Assembly: GCF_000204195.1 (NCBI RefSeq)
Contig: NZ_AFBG01000006.1
Coordinates: forward strand, 124,001-188,000
Direction of reading: 5' to 3'
Length of the DNA: 64,000 bases
Origin: Acidovorax radicis N35
GTDB taxonomy: Bacteria > Pseudomonadota > Gammaproteobacteria > Burkholderiales > Burkholderiaceae_C
Below, piece by piece: positions 1-7,855 of this stretch (positions are counted from its first letter, which is position 1; each line of letters opens with the position of its first letter). A program made the translations under genes and the position numbers. Under the pieces are notes generated by a model. It made no database searches. It worked only from the letters and a program-made list of their open reading frames with translations, and was not told where the DNA came from.

Positions 1-1188
1 GCTGCGCGCGCCATGCCGCCAGAGGCCATGCGGGCCGAGATGTCGGCTGTAGGCCGCTTCTTTGAAAAGCTTGCGCCGCCAGTGCTGCACTACAAGGTGT
101 GCTCCACCTTCGACAGCGCCCCACATGTCGGCAACATTGCTTGCGGCATTCAGACCCTGCACCCGTTTGTGGACAACCGCTGGGTGCCCATCGTGGGAGG
201 GCAACCCAGCCTGGGGCGCTACTGCGCGTTCAGCAACCTGTTTGCGGCTGCAGGCACCGGCGGGCTCGTGCACCGCATCGACCGCCACCCCACTATGCGG
301 CAGCACCCCGTCACGCCCATGGGCGAGGCTGACCTGCGGCTCCATCTGGCGCTGCAAGGGCTGGACGGCATCACCGCCCTGCACTACCCGCTGTACGACA
401 TCAGCGCCGCCGCCAGCACCAGCGCCGGCACCAGCGCACTGGACGCTGCACTGCAGGCTCTGCTCGACCATGAGGCCACCCCGCATGCCATGGCACCCAG
501 TTTGCTGGACTTGACCACGCCGGATCAGCTGGCCACCGTGGGCCGCTTGCTGTGGCAGCAGTCTCAACAGGCCCGGTTGCTGGCCGTGGGTTCCAGCGCC
601 GTGGCCCAGGCGCTGGTCGCCCACTGGGGCAAGCCGGCGTTAACGGCCGCTGCACCGCTGGCGCCCGCCGACGGGCCGGTGTTGGCCTGGGCGGGCAGCT
701 TGTCCCCCCTGACCGCCGCGCAGGTGCAGGCCGCCACCGCATACCACCGCATCGCAGTGGACGCCCAGCGGCTGTGCAGCGACATGGCCTACGCGCAGGG
801 TCTGCAGGACGCCCTCTGCGAGGGTCTGCACAGCGGACAGAACGTACTGGCCTTCACCGGCCCCACGGACGGCGCGCCGCTGGCCGCTGCGGTTTCGTCC
901 ACCGACATCGCCCAGGCCAGTGCCGATCTGATCGCCCGCGTGGTGCAAGCCCGCGCAGAACGCGGCGCGCCACTGCGCCGCATCGGCATCGCCGGCGGTG
1001 ACACGTCAAGCCACGCAGTCCAGGCGCTGCAGTTGTGGGGGCTGTCGTACAAGACCACGGTCTGCCCGGGCGTCACGCTGAGCAGCGCGCACAGTGCGGA
1101 CCCGTCGCGCCAAGGGCTCGAGTTGATGCTCAAGGGCGGGCAGATGGGTGGAACGGATCTGTTCGAAAGGCTGCTCGGCACCGTCTGA
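1..1188 (+). CDS. otnK: Four-carbon acid sugar kinase (OtnK / DUF1537 family), 5' end cut off
   Basis: The frame is open from the first base, so the gene begins upstream of the window; about 395 C-terminal residues are visible. Near the start is the segment YKVCSTFDSAPHVGNI, typical of 3-oxo-tetronate kinases of the OtnK family (formerly DUF1537), which phosphorylate 3-oxo-tetronate sugar acids. The C-terminal half carries the glycine-rich IAGGDTSSHAV segment that contributes to ATP binding in the family. The N-terminal substrate-binding segment lies outside the window. In known clusters this kinase works with an aldolase and a dehydrogenase; those genes would be upstream and cannot be seen. 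The family is recognised from motifs; the exact substrate is inference. Confidence 0.85.
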   Translation, partial: AARAMPPEAMRAEMSAVGRFFEKLAPPVLHYKVCSTFDSAPHVGNIACGIQTLHPFVDNRWVPIVGGQPSLGRYCAFSNLFAAAGTGGLVHRIDRHPTMRQHPVTPMGEADLRLHLALQGLDGITALHYPLYDISAAASTSAGTSALDAALQALLDHEATPHAMAPSLLDLTTPDQLATVGRLLWQQSQQARLLAVGSSAVAQALVAHWGKPALTAAAPLAPADGPVLAWAGSLSPLTAAQVQAATAYHRIAVDAQRLCSDMAYAQGLQDALCEGLHSGQNVLAFTGPTDGAPLAAAVSSTDIAQASADLIARVVQARAERGAPLRRIGIAGGDTSSHAVQALQLWGLSYKTTVCPGVTLSSAHSADPSRQGLELMLKGGQMGGTDLFERLLGTV

Positions 1189-1204
1189 CGGAGACATCCA
1201 GGCG

Positions 1205-1235
1205 ATAAAAAGCCCGCGCATGGCGGGCTCCTTAT
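1205..1235 (-). terminator. Intrinsic terminator, mainly for the aspartate kinase
   Basis: Arms AGCCCGC (1211-1217) and GCGGGCT (1223-1229) enclose a 5-nt loop. Read on the minus strand the hairpin is followed by TTTTTA, a classic rho-independent end for the minus-strand aspartate kinase. It sits between two convergent genes and may also stop the plus-strand kinase. Confidence 0.8.
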
Positions 1236-1273
1236 AGAAGGGCTTAGCGGCAGGCAAGCCTGCCGCTATTTCT

Positions 1274-2695
1274 TCAAACGCGTGGAACGGGAGTTCCTGA
1301 GTTCACGCACAGCGCCAGGTTCAGCGCCTTGATCGCGGTCTTGTAGTCCTCGCGCTCGATCACGAACTGCATGTTCACCTGCCGCAGGGTCTGGGACACG
1401 CAGTTGACGTTGACCCGCGCATCGGCCAGTGCCTGTGCGGCCTTGGCCAGCACGCCTGGGATGCCGATGTTGGAGCCGATGGTGCACACAATCGCGCTGG
1501 GCTTGATCGTCACGATCTGGTAGCCCTCCTGCAGCTCGGCCACCAGCTCGGGCGTGACCTGGTTGTCCCACACCAGATGGGCGATGGAGTTGGCGTTGGT
1601 TGCCTTCAGGATGTAGCTCACATCGTGCTTGCAGAACACGTTCATCAGGCCCGCATCAAAGCCCACCGTGCCCACCATGCTGGGGTCGTGGATCTCGATC
1701 AGCGTGACCTTGTCGGTGCCGGTCACGATCTCCACGCGCGCGCGCTCACCCACAAAATCCTTGGTAATGAGCGTGCCGGGATGGTCGGGCTCAAACGTGT
1801 TTTTCAGGCGGATGGGGATGCCCGCCAACTCCATGGGCTTGGCAGCCTTGGGGTGGATGGCTTCCATGCCCACGTCGGCCAGCTGGTCGGCCACGTCGTA
1901 GTTGGTGGCGCCCACAACGATGGCGTTTTCCAGGCCCACCAGGTTGGGGTCGGCAGACGACAGGTGGAATTCCTTGTGGATCACGGCCTCGGCGGGGCGC
2001 ACTTCCACGGCGATCTTGCTGAAGGTGACCTCGGAATAACCGCGGTCAAACTCGCGCATGATGCCTTCGGTGCCCTTGGTGTAGCCGGTGGCCACCACCA
2101 CCTTGTCGCTCAGGTCCAGGCCCTTGAAGCTCTGCGCAATGCGCTCGTCGATGGTCCACGCTTCGTTGTCATCAAAGCCGGCCAGGTCCATCAGGGTGGC
2201 GTTCACACCGTTGGCCTTGAGGATCTCGACCGAGTTGAACGCGCTGTGCGACTCGCCAATCGAGGCCAGCACTTCACGCGCAGCCAGCAGCACATCCTTG
2301 CGGCTCAAATAGCCGCTGGCCAGCACATGCTGCATGGCCCCCAGATACTCGCGCGCCTGGCCAATGCGCTGGTCGATAAAGGCATCGGCCACATCCAGCG
2401 GCAGGCCCAGCTCTGCATAGCCCGCATTGAGTTTTTTCAGGCTGACCGCCAAACCCGTCAAGGCATCCTGATAACCCTTGCCTTCCGCAAACAAGGCATA
2501 AATGCCGCGCTCACCCGTCTTTTTGTGCTCCAGCAGCTGGTTCGTCACGCCTGAATAGGCCGACACCACGTAGATGCGGCCGTAAATGCGTTTGGGGTCG
2601 TGCAGCACGATGTGGCGCAGCACATCGCCAAAAGCGGTCATGGAAGTGCCGCCGATTTTCTCGACAGAGATCTTGGAGGAGTTGACGTCTGACAT
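1274..2695 (-). CDS. Aspartate kinase, Ask_Ect-like subtype
   Basis: A 473-residue aspartokinase catalysing phosphorylation of L-aspartate, the first step to lysine, threonine, methionine and (in some bacteria) ectoine. The N-terminus carries VEKIGGTSM and RIYVVSAYSGVTNQLLEHKK, which I recall as closer to the specialised aspartokinase of ectoine clusters (Ask_Ect) than to LysC. The last ~150 residues contain two ACT-type segments (VTLIEIHDPSMVG and IVCTIGSNIGIPG), the usual allosteric module. I chose the ATG giving MSDVNSSK; the open frame runs 46 codons further upstream but that extension looks non-coding. No strong Shine-Dalgarno is visible. No ectABC genes are present, so a general aspartate-pathway role is more likely. 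The subtype assignment is from memory of family sequences. Confidence 0.88.
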   Translation of the reverse strand: MSDVNSSKISVEKIGGTSMTAFGDVLRHIVLHDPKRIYGRIYVVSAYSGVTNQLLEHKKTGERGIYALFAEGKGYQDALTGLAVSLKKLNAGYAELGLPLDVADAFIDQRIGQAREYLGAMQHVLASGYLSRKDVLLAAREVLASIGESHSAFNSVEILKANGVNATLMDLAGFDDNEAWTIDERIAQSFKGLDLSDKVVVATGYTKGTEGIMREFDRGYSEVTFSKIAVEVRPAEAVIHKEFHLSSADPNLVGLENAIVVGATNYDVADQLADVGMEAIHPKAAKPMELAGIPIRLKNTFEPDHPGTLITKDFVGERARVEIVTGTDKVTLIEIHDPSMVGTVGFDAGLMNVFCKHDVSYILKATNANSIAHLVWDNQVTPELVAELQEGYQIVTIKPSAIVCTIGSNIGIPGVLAKAAQALADARVNVNCVSQTLRQVNMQFVIEREDYKTAIKALNLALCVNSGTPVPRV

Positions 2696-2858
2696 GGGCA
2701 AGCTCAGAGGAGCAAAAAAGATTGGGAGGCCGGGCGGATGTTCTGCCCCATGGATAGCGGCAGAAAACCCTCTATTTTCCACGACTTTTGTCGGGGCACT
2801 TTGGCGCGGGCCTGAAGGACCGCGCCTCAACATGAACGGGTTCTAAGGCCCATGTGGT

Positions 2859-4052
2859 TTACCGGGCCATCGCGTCCGCCTCGGCCTCAGGCCATAGCCT
2901 GGGAAACAAAAAGCGCAGCGCATGTTGCGGCAGCCCAAACCGCACCTTCCCTTGCGGCGAATCGGACACAAGCAGCCCGCGCCGCACCAGCGCACCCAAC
3001 GCATCGGTGGCGCCCCGGTCGCTCATGCCCAGCATGGACTTGAAGTCGCCGCGCGCCATCTCTTCGCCGCTTAAGAACAGGTAGTGCAACCCGCGCAGCG
3101 ACTCTTGCCGCACGCCCGATTTTTCTACCGTGGCTTCGAACACCAGGCAGGCTTCGATGCGGGCCTTCAAGGTTTTGAAGTCCAGCATGTCGGACATGAA
3201 GCCCACCTGGTCCTGACACACATCCAGCACATAGTCGGCCCAGGCGACCAGAGCCTGTTCGCTCAAGTTGCCGCGCCCGTCCAGATCGCCACGGCGCGCG
3301 CTGTCGGCGTCGGCAAGCAGCGCGTAATACTGCTCGGTGCTGCGTGCAAAGCCTCGCAGGGGCGACCACAGCCCCCCGGTGTAGCCCAGCGCACTCAGCA
3401 AGGTATGCGTGTGCAGCCGCATGACACGCCCATTGCCATCCACAAATGGGTGCACCCAGCCCAGACGCTGGTGCGCGCACGCCATGGCCACCAGCGCGGC
3501 TTCGCCCCGGCGCACACCGCTGTAGCAGGCCGCCCATCGCTCAAGAAACTGCGGCACGCTAGCCCAGGCCGGAGCCACATGCTGACCCACCCACACTTCG
3601 CGCTGGCGCAAGGCACCGGGTGCGATGGGTTCGTTTTCCGCCGTTACCAGGTCGGAGGATGGCAGCCGACCAAACAGCTCGCGGTGGAGCACCTGCACCG
3701 CATCCACCGAATACAAGGCGCGCCCTCCCTCCACCCCGGCGTAACGTTGCTCCAAGGCGCTCTCCGCCTCTATGTGGGCCACGGCCAGGCGCTGCTTGGC
3801 GGCGAGCACTGCGTCTTGCGAAAAATCCTTGCGCAGCGCCTGCTCGATCTCGTGCGGACGCGTGTGCTGGCCCTCGATGCGGTTGGTGTAGTAGGAATTC
3901 ATGCTGCGCAGCAGAGTGCGCAACTCGGGCGGCACCCGGGTGCCCGCCAACAATGTGGCGGCGCGGGACAGGTCGTGCGCCTTGGTCAGCAAAGGCTCCA
4001 TCCGCGCATCGGATGGAAGCAAGGGCTCGAACTGATGGGGCGATGTGCACAT
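2859..4052 (-). CDS. Fic family protein (class II, N-terminal inhibitory helix)
   Basis: A 397-residue Fic-domain protein, a family that mostly transfers AMP to target proteins. The catalytic motif HPFVDGNGRVMR spans residues 201-212 and is intact. At residues 56-61 is TNRIEG, which fits the inhibitory [S/T]xxxE[G/N] motif and lies N-terminal to the Fic core, marking a self-inhibited class II protein needing no separate antitoxin. The last ~100 residues (SGEEMARGDFKSMLGMSDRG) look like a winged helix. It stands alone behind an unusually AT-rich promoter. The target protein cannot be inferred. Confidence 0.9.
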   Translation of the reverse strand: MCTSPHQFEPLLPSDARMEPLLTKAHDLSRAATLLAGTRVPPELRTLLRSMNSYYTNRIEGQHTRPHEIEQALRKDFSQDAVLAAKQRLAVAHIEAESALEQRYAGVEGGRALYSVDAVQVLHRELFGRLPSSDLVTAENEPIAPGALRQREVWVGQHVAPAWASVPQFLERWAACYSGVRRGEAALVAMACAHQRLGWVHPFVDGNGRVMRLHTHTLLSALGYTGGLWSPLRGFARSTEQYYALLADADSARRGDLDGRGNLSEQALVAWADYVLDVCQDQVGFMSDMLDFKTLKARIEACLVFEATVEKSGVRQESLRGLHYLFLSGEEMARGDFKSMLGMSDRGATDALGALVRRGLLVSDSPQGKVRFGLPQHALRFLFPRLWPEAEADAMAR

Positions 4053-4140
4053 GGCTGTATTTTGCCAACTTTATGACAATTGCAAATTATTGATTTAATT
4101 AAATATTTATCAATTTATGCCAAGAATTTTGCCAACTCTA
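4053..4140 (-). promoter_or_regulatory. AT-rich promoter region of the fic gene with dyad and direct repeats
   Basis: About 90 bp of very AT-rich sequence, unlike its surroundings, lies directly upstream of the fic start. It contains an inverted repeat ATTGAT (4089-4094) / ATCAAT (4109-4114) and an exact 11-bp direct repeat TTTTGCCAACT at 4060-4070 and 4127-4137. These could be regulator sites; the protein, possibly the Fic winged-helix domain itself, is inference. Confidence 0.45.
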
Positions 4141-4194
4141 TTGCTAACCCAATGTACCGCTATGCACCCCGTCAACACAACACGATATAGCCAA

Positions 4195-4231
4195 AGAAAA
4201 GCCGCGCAGCCCTTTCGGAATCTGCGCGGCC
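4195..4231 (-). terminator. Intrinsic terminator of the aceE-aceF-lpdA operon
   Basis: Arms GCCGCGCAG (4201-4209) and CTGCGCGGC (4222-4230) form a strong 9-bp stem. On the minus strand the stem is followed by TTTTCTTT, as expected for a rho-independent terminator after lpdA. Confidence 0.8.
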
Positions 4232-4232
4232 A

Positions 4233-4249
4233 GCTACTGAATCAGTAGC
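4233..4249. repeat. Interspersed TAGC dyad repeat, copy 1 (short form)
   Basis: GCTACTGAATCAGTAGC is a perfect 8+1+8 palindrome. The same core recurs inside hscA, ygiQ and other loci in this window. Here it lies just after the stop of lpdA, beside the operon terminator. Confidence 0.7.
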
Positions 4250-4269
4250 AACCTCGAAGGAGGGTCAGC

Positions 4270-6129
4270 TCACTTCTTTTGCGGCGGCACGTCCGTGCAA
4301 GAGCCGTGCGCAATCTCCGCCGCCATGCCGATGCTTTCGCCCAGCGTGGGGTGCGGGTGGATGGTCTTGCCAATGTCCACCGCGTCTGCGCCCATCTCGA
4401 TGGCCAGGGCGATCTCGCCAATCATGTCGCCCGCATGCGTGCCGACCATGCCGCCGCCCAGGATCTTGCCGTGGCCATGGGCTTCGGGCGAGTCGTCGAA
4501 CAGCAGCTTGGTCACGCCTTCGTCGCGGCCGTTGGCAATGGCGCGGCCAGAAGCCGTCCAGGGGAACAGGCCCTTCTTGACCTTGATGCCTTGCGCCTTG
4601 GCCTGGTCTTCGGTGAGGCCCACCCAGGCCACTTCAGGGTCGGTGTAGGCCACTGATGGGATCACGCGGGCGTTGAAGGCGGCGGCGGCCAGCTCCTTGT
4701 TGCCCTGCAGTTCACCGGCGATGACTTCTGCCGCCACGTGCGCTTCATGCACCGCCTTGTGCGCCAGCATGGGCTGGCCCACAATGTCACCGATGGCGAA
4801 GATGTGCGGCACATTGGTGCGCATCTGGATGTCGACGTTGATGAAGCCACGGTCCGTCACGGCCACGCCAGCTTTTTCAGCAGCGATCTTCTTGCCGTTG
4901 GGCGTGCGGCCCACGGCCTGCAGGACCAGGTCGTAGACCTGGGGCGCGGGGGCGGTGCCGCCCTCTTCCGCTGCGGCAAACGTCACTTCAATGCCTTCGG
5001 GCGTGGCCTTGGCGCCCACCGTCTTGGTCTTGAGCATGATGTTGTCAAAACGCTTGGCGTTCATCTTCTGCCAGATCTTGACGAGGTCGCGGTCGGCGCC
5101 CTGCATCAGGCCGTCCATCATTTCCACCACATCCAGGCGCGCGCCCAGCGTGCTGTACACGGTGCCCATTTCGAGGCCGATGATGCCGCCGCCCAGAATG
5201 AGCATGCGCTTGGGCACTTCCTTCAGTGCCAGGGCGCCGGTGGAGTCGACCACGCGGGGATCGTTGGGCATGAAGGGCAGGCGCACGGCCTGGCTGCCGG
5301 CGGCGATGATGGCCTTCTTGAAGGCGATGACCTTCTTGGTGCCCGTCTTCTCCTGCGCGGTGCCGGTGGTTTCTTCCACTTCCAGGTGGTTGGCGCCGAC
5401 AAAGGCACCGTAGCCGCGCACGGTGGTCACCTTGCGCATCTTGGCCATGGCGGCGAGGCCGCCGGTGAGCTTGCCGATGACCTTCTCCTTGTGGCCGCGC
5501 AGCTTGTCGATGTCGAGCGAGGGTGCGCCGAAGCTCACGCCCAGGTCCGCCATGTGGCTGACCTCGTCCATGACGGCCGCCACGTGCAGCAGCGCTTTGG
5601 AGGGAATGCAGCCCACGTTCAGGCACACGCCACCCAGGGTGGCGTAGCGCTCGACGATGACGACCTTGAGGCCCAGGTCGGCCGCGCGGAAGGCCGCCGA
5701 ATAACCGCCAGGGCCGCCGCCCAGCACGAGCACGTCGCAGTCCAGGTCGGCCGTGCCAGCAAAGCTGGATGCTACTGGATTGATAGCTGCTTGGGATTGA
5801 CTAGCGGGCGCTGGGGCCGATTTTGGCGCAGATGGTGCAGCCACGGGTGTCGCAGGGGCCGGTGCGGCTGCCGGGGCCGCCGCGCCAGCACCCTCCACTT
5901 CCAGCGTCAGCACCACCGAGCCTTCGGCGATCTTGTCGCCGAGCTTCACTTTGAGCTCCTTGACCACGCCAGCGTGGCTGGACGGGATCTCCATGGAGGC
6001 CTTGTCGGACTCCACGGTGATCAGGCTTTGTTCGGCCTTGATGGTGTCGCCGGGTTTGACCAGCACTTCGATGATGGCCACTTCGGCGAAGTCGCCGATG
6101 TCGGGCACCTTGATGTCGATGATTGCCAT
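4270..6129 (-). CDS. lpdA: Dihydrolipoyl dehydrogenase (pyruvate dehydrogenase E3) with N-terminal lipoyl domain
   Basis: A 619-residue E3 that reoxidises dihydrolipoamide with NAD+. Residues 1-80 are a lipoyl domain with the modifiable Lys43 in ESDKASM. An Ala/Pro linker follows (about 81-125), then the flavoprotein: FAD-binding VLGGGPGG near 135-142, redox-active Cys169 and Cys174 in [13 protein letters not shown], and the C-terminal HPHPTLGES catalytic segment near residue 591. It is last in the aceE-aceF-lpdA operon, 19 bp after aceF. A lipoyl-bearing E3 is typical of Betaproteobacteria. The linker holds a diverged copy of the interspersed dyad repeat, encoding part of residues 102-120. 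Confidence 0.97.
   Translation of the reverse strand: MAIIDIKVPDIGDFAEVAIIEVLVKPGDTIKAEQSLITVESDKASMEIPSSHAGVVKELKVKLGDKIAEGSVVLTLEVEGAGAAAPAAAPAPATPVAAPSAPKSAPAPASQSQAAINPVASSFAGTADLDCDVLVLGGGPGGYSAAFRAADLGLKVVIVERYATLGGVCLNVGCIPSKALLHVAAVMDEVSHMADLGVSFGAPSLDIDKLRGHKEKVIGKLTGGLAAMAKMRKVTTVRGYGAFVGANHLEVEETTGTAQEKTGTKKVIAFKKAIIAAGSQAVRLPFMPNDPRVVDSTGALALKEVPKRMLILGGGIIGLEMGTVYSTLGARLDVVEMMDGLMQGADRDLVKIWQKMNAKRFDNIMLKTKTVGAKATPEGIEVTFAAAEEGGTAPAPQVYDLVLQAVGRTPNGKKIAAEKAGVAVTDRGFINVDIQMRTNVPHIFAIGDIVGQPMLAHKAVHEAHVAAEVIAGELQGNKELAAAAFNARVIPSVAYTDPEVAWVGLTEDQAKAQGIKVKKGLFPWTASGRAIANGRDEGVTKLLFDDSPEAHGHGKILGGGMVGTHAGDMIGEIALAIEMGADAVDIGKTIHPHPTLGESIGMAAEIAHGSCTDVPPQKK
5771..5826. repeat. Interspersed TAGC dyad repeat inside lpdA (diverged)
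   Basis: GCTACTGGATTGATAGC (5771-5787) followed by TGCTTGGGATTGAC and a GCGCTGGGGCC end parallels the intergenic copies at 13936 and 36862. It lies in frame in the flexible linker between the lipoyl and flavin domains, where an insertion would be tolerated. Confidence 0.6.
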
Positions 6130-6148
6130 GGTGTGTCTTGCCCTTTCG

Positions 6149-7837
6149 TTACATCACGATGCGGCGGAAGTCCGCCAGCAGCGAGGCAAAGTACACGTTG
6201 AAGCGCGCGGCGGCAGCGCCGTCGATCACGCGGTGGTCCCAGCTGAGCGACAGGGGCAGCACCAGGCGCGGGGCGAACTGCTTGCCGTCCCACTTGGGTT
6301 CGATGCTGCTCTTGCACACGCCCATGATGGCGACTTCAGGCGCGTTGATGATGGGCGTGAAGTAGCGCCCGCCAATGCCGCCCAGCGAGCTGATGGAGAA
6401 GCAGCCGCCGGTCATGTCGGCCGGGCCGAGCTTGCCGTCGCGCGCCTTCTTGGCCAGGTCGCCCATCTCTTGCGAGATCTGGACGATGCCCTTCTTGTCG
6501 GCGTCGCGGATGACGGGCACAACGAGGCCGTTGGGCGTGTCGGCCGCAAAACCGATGTGAAAGTAGTTCTTGAGAACCAGTTGGTCGCCATCGAGCGAGC
6601 TGTTGAACTCGGGGAACTTCTTGAGCGCGGCCACGGCGGCCTTGATCATGAAGGCGAGCATGGTGACCTTGACGCCACTCTTCTCGTTCTCTTTGTTGAA
6701 CTGCACGCGGAAGGCTTCGAGGTCGGTGATGTCCGCGTCGTCGTGGTTGGTGACGTGCGGGATAACGACCCAGTTGCGGTGCAGGTTGGCGCCGCTGATC
6801 TTCTTGATGCGCGAGAGGTCCTTGCGCTCCACGGGGCCGAACTTGGTGAAGTCCACCTTGGGCCAGGGCAGCAGATCGAGGCCGACGCCGGAGCCGCCAG
6901 CGCTGGCCACCGGAGCCTTGGCAGCCTGCGCCTTGGTCTGGGCGGCGCCGCTCATCACCTGCTTGGTGAAGGCCTGCACATCGTCTTGCGTGATGCGGCC
7001 CTTGTGGCCAGTGCCTTTGAGTTCTTCGAGCGGCACACCGAGTTCGCGGGCAAACTTGCGCACGGACGGGCTGGCGTGGGGCAAGCCGGCCGTGGGCGTA
7101 CCGGGCTGGTGCGCGGGCACGGCGGCTGTGGCGGCCGCCGGGGCTGCGGCAGCAGCTACCGCAGGGGCCGGCGCAGAGGCGGCAACCGCAGGGCTTGCAG
7201 GAGCCACCGCTGCCGGGGCCGGAGCAGCTGCGGGGGCGCTGCCAGCCACGCCTTCCAGCATGGCCACCAGATCACCGATGTTGACGGTGTCGCCGATCTT
7301 GACCTTGAGCTCCTTGACCACGCCAGCGGCGGGCGAAGGGATCTCCATCGATGCCTTGTCGGACTCGACGGTGAAGAGCGATTGTTCGAGCTTGATGGTG
7401 TCACCCACCTTGACCAGCAGCTCGATGACGGCCACGTCCTTGAAGTCGCCGATGTCGGGCACACGCACTTCCACCGGGCCTGCTGCTGCAGCCGGGGCTG
7501 CCGCAGGTGCAGCAGCCACCGGGGCTGGGGCAGCCGCCGATACTGGGGCTGCGGCAGGTGCCGGCGCAGCCGATGCGGGGGCTGGCGCTGGCGCAGCGCC
7601 CTGCACTTCCAGCGTCAGCACGACCGAGCCTTGCTTGACCTTGTCACCAATCTGCACGCGCAGTTCCTTGACCACGCCTGCGTGGCTGGAGGGAATCTCC
7701 ATCGACGCCTTGTCGGACTCCACCGTGATCAGAGATTGCTCAGCCTTGACGGTATCGCCGGGCTTCACGAGCAACTCGATCACGCCGACTTCGTCGAAGT
7801 CTCCGATGTCCGGGACCTGAATGTCTACCAATGCCAT
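6149..7837 (-). CDS. aceF: Pyruvate dehydrogenase E2, dihydrolipoamide acetyltransferase
   Basis: A 562-residue E2 core enzyme that passes the acetyl group from lipoamide to CoA. Two lipoyl domains are present, with Lys43 and Lys161, both in [11 protein letters not shown] context. They are joined by long Ala/Pro linkers (about 80-120 and 198-250). A peripheral-subunit-binding domain lies at about 255-290 ([15 protein letters not shown]). The catalytic domain ends with DHRVIDG, His535 being the active-site residue. The start has a good ribosome site (GGAGA) and lies 18 bp after aceE. Confidence 0.97.
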   Translation of the reverse strand: MALVDIQVPDIGDFDEVGVIELLVKPGDTVKAEQSLITVESDKASMEIPSSHAGVVKELRVQIGDKVKQGSVVLTLEVQGAAPAPAPASAAPAPAAAPVSAAAPAPVAAAPAAAPAAAAGPVEVRVPDIGDFKDVAVIELLVKVGDTIKLEQSLFTVESDKASMEIPSPAAGVVKELKVKIGDTVNIGDLVAMLEGVAGSAPAAAPAPAAVAPASPAVAASAPAPAVAAAAAPAAATAAVPAHQPGTPTAGLPHASPSVRKFARELGVPLEELKGTGHKGRITQDDVQAFTKQVMSGAAQTKAQAAKAPVASAGGSGVGLDLLPWPKVDFTKFGPVERKDLSRIKKISGANLHRNWVVIPHVTNHDDADITDLEAFRVQFNKENEKSGVKVTMLAFMIKAAVAALKKFPEFNSSLDGDQLVLKNYFHIGFAADTPNGLVVPVIRDADKKGIVQISQEMGDLAKKARDGKLGPADMTGGCFSISSLGGIGGRYFTPIINAPEVAIMGVCKSSIEPKWDGKQFAPRLVLPLSLSWDHRVIDGAAAARFNVYFASLLADFRRIVM

Positions 7838-7855
7838 TGTTGTCTCCGGTTCGAT

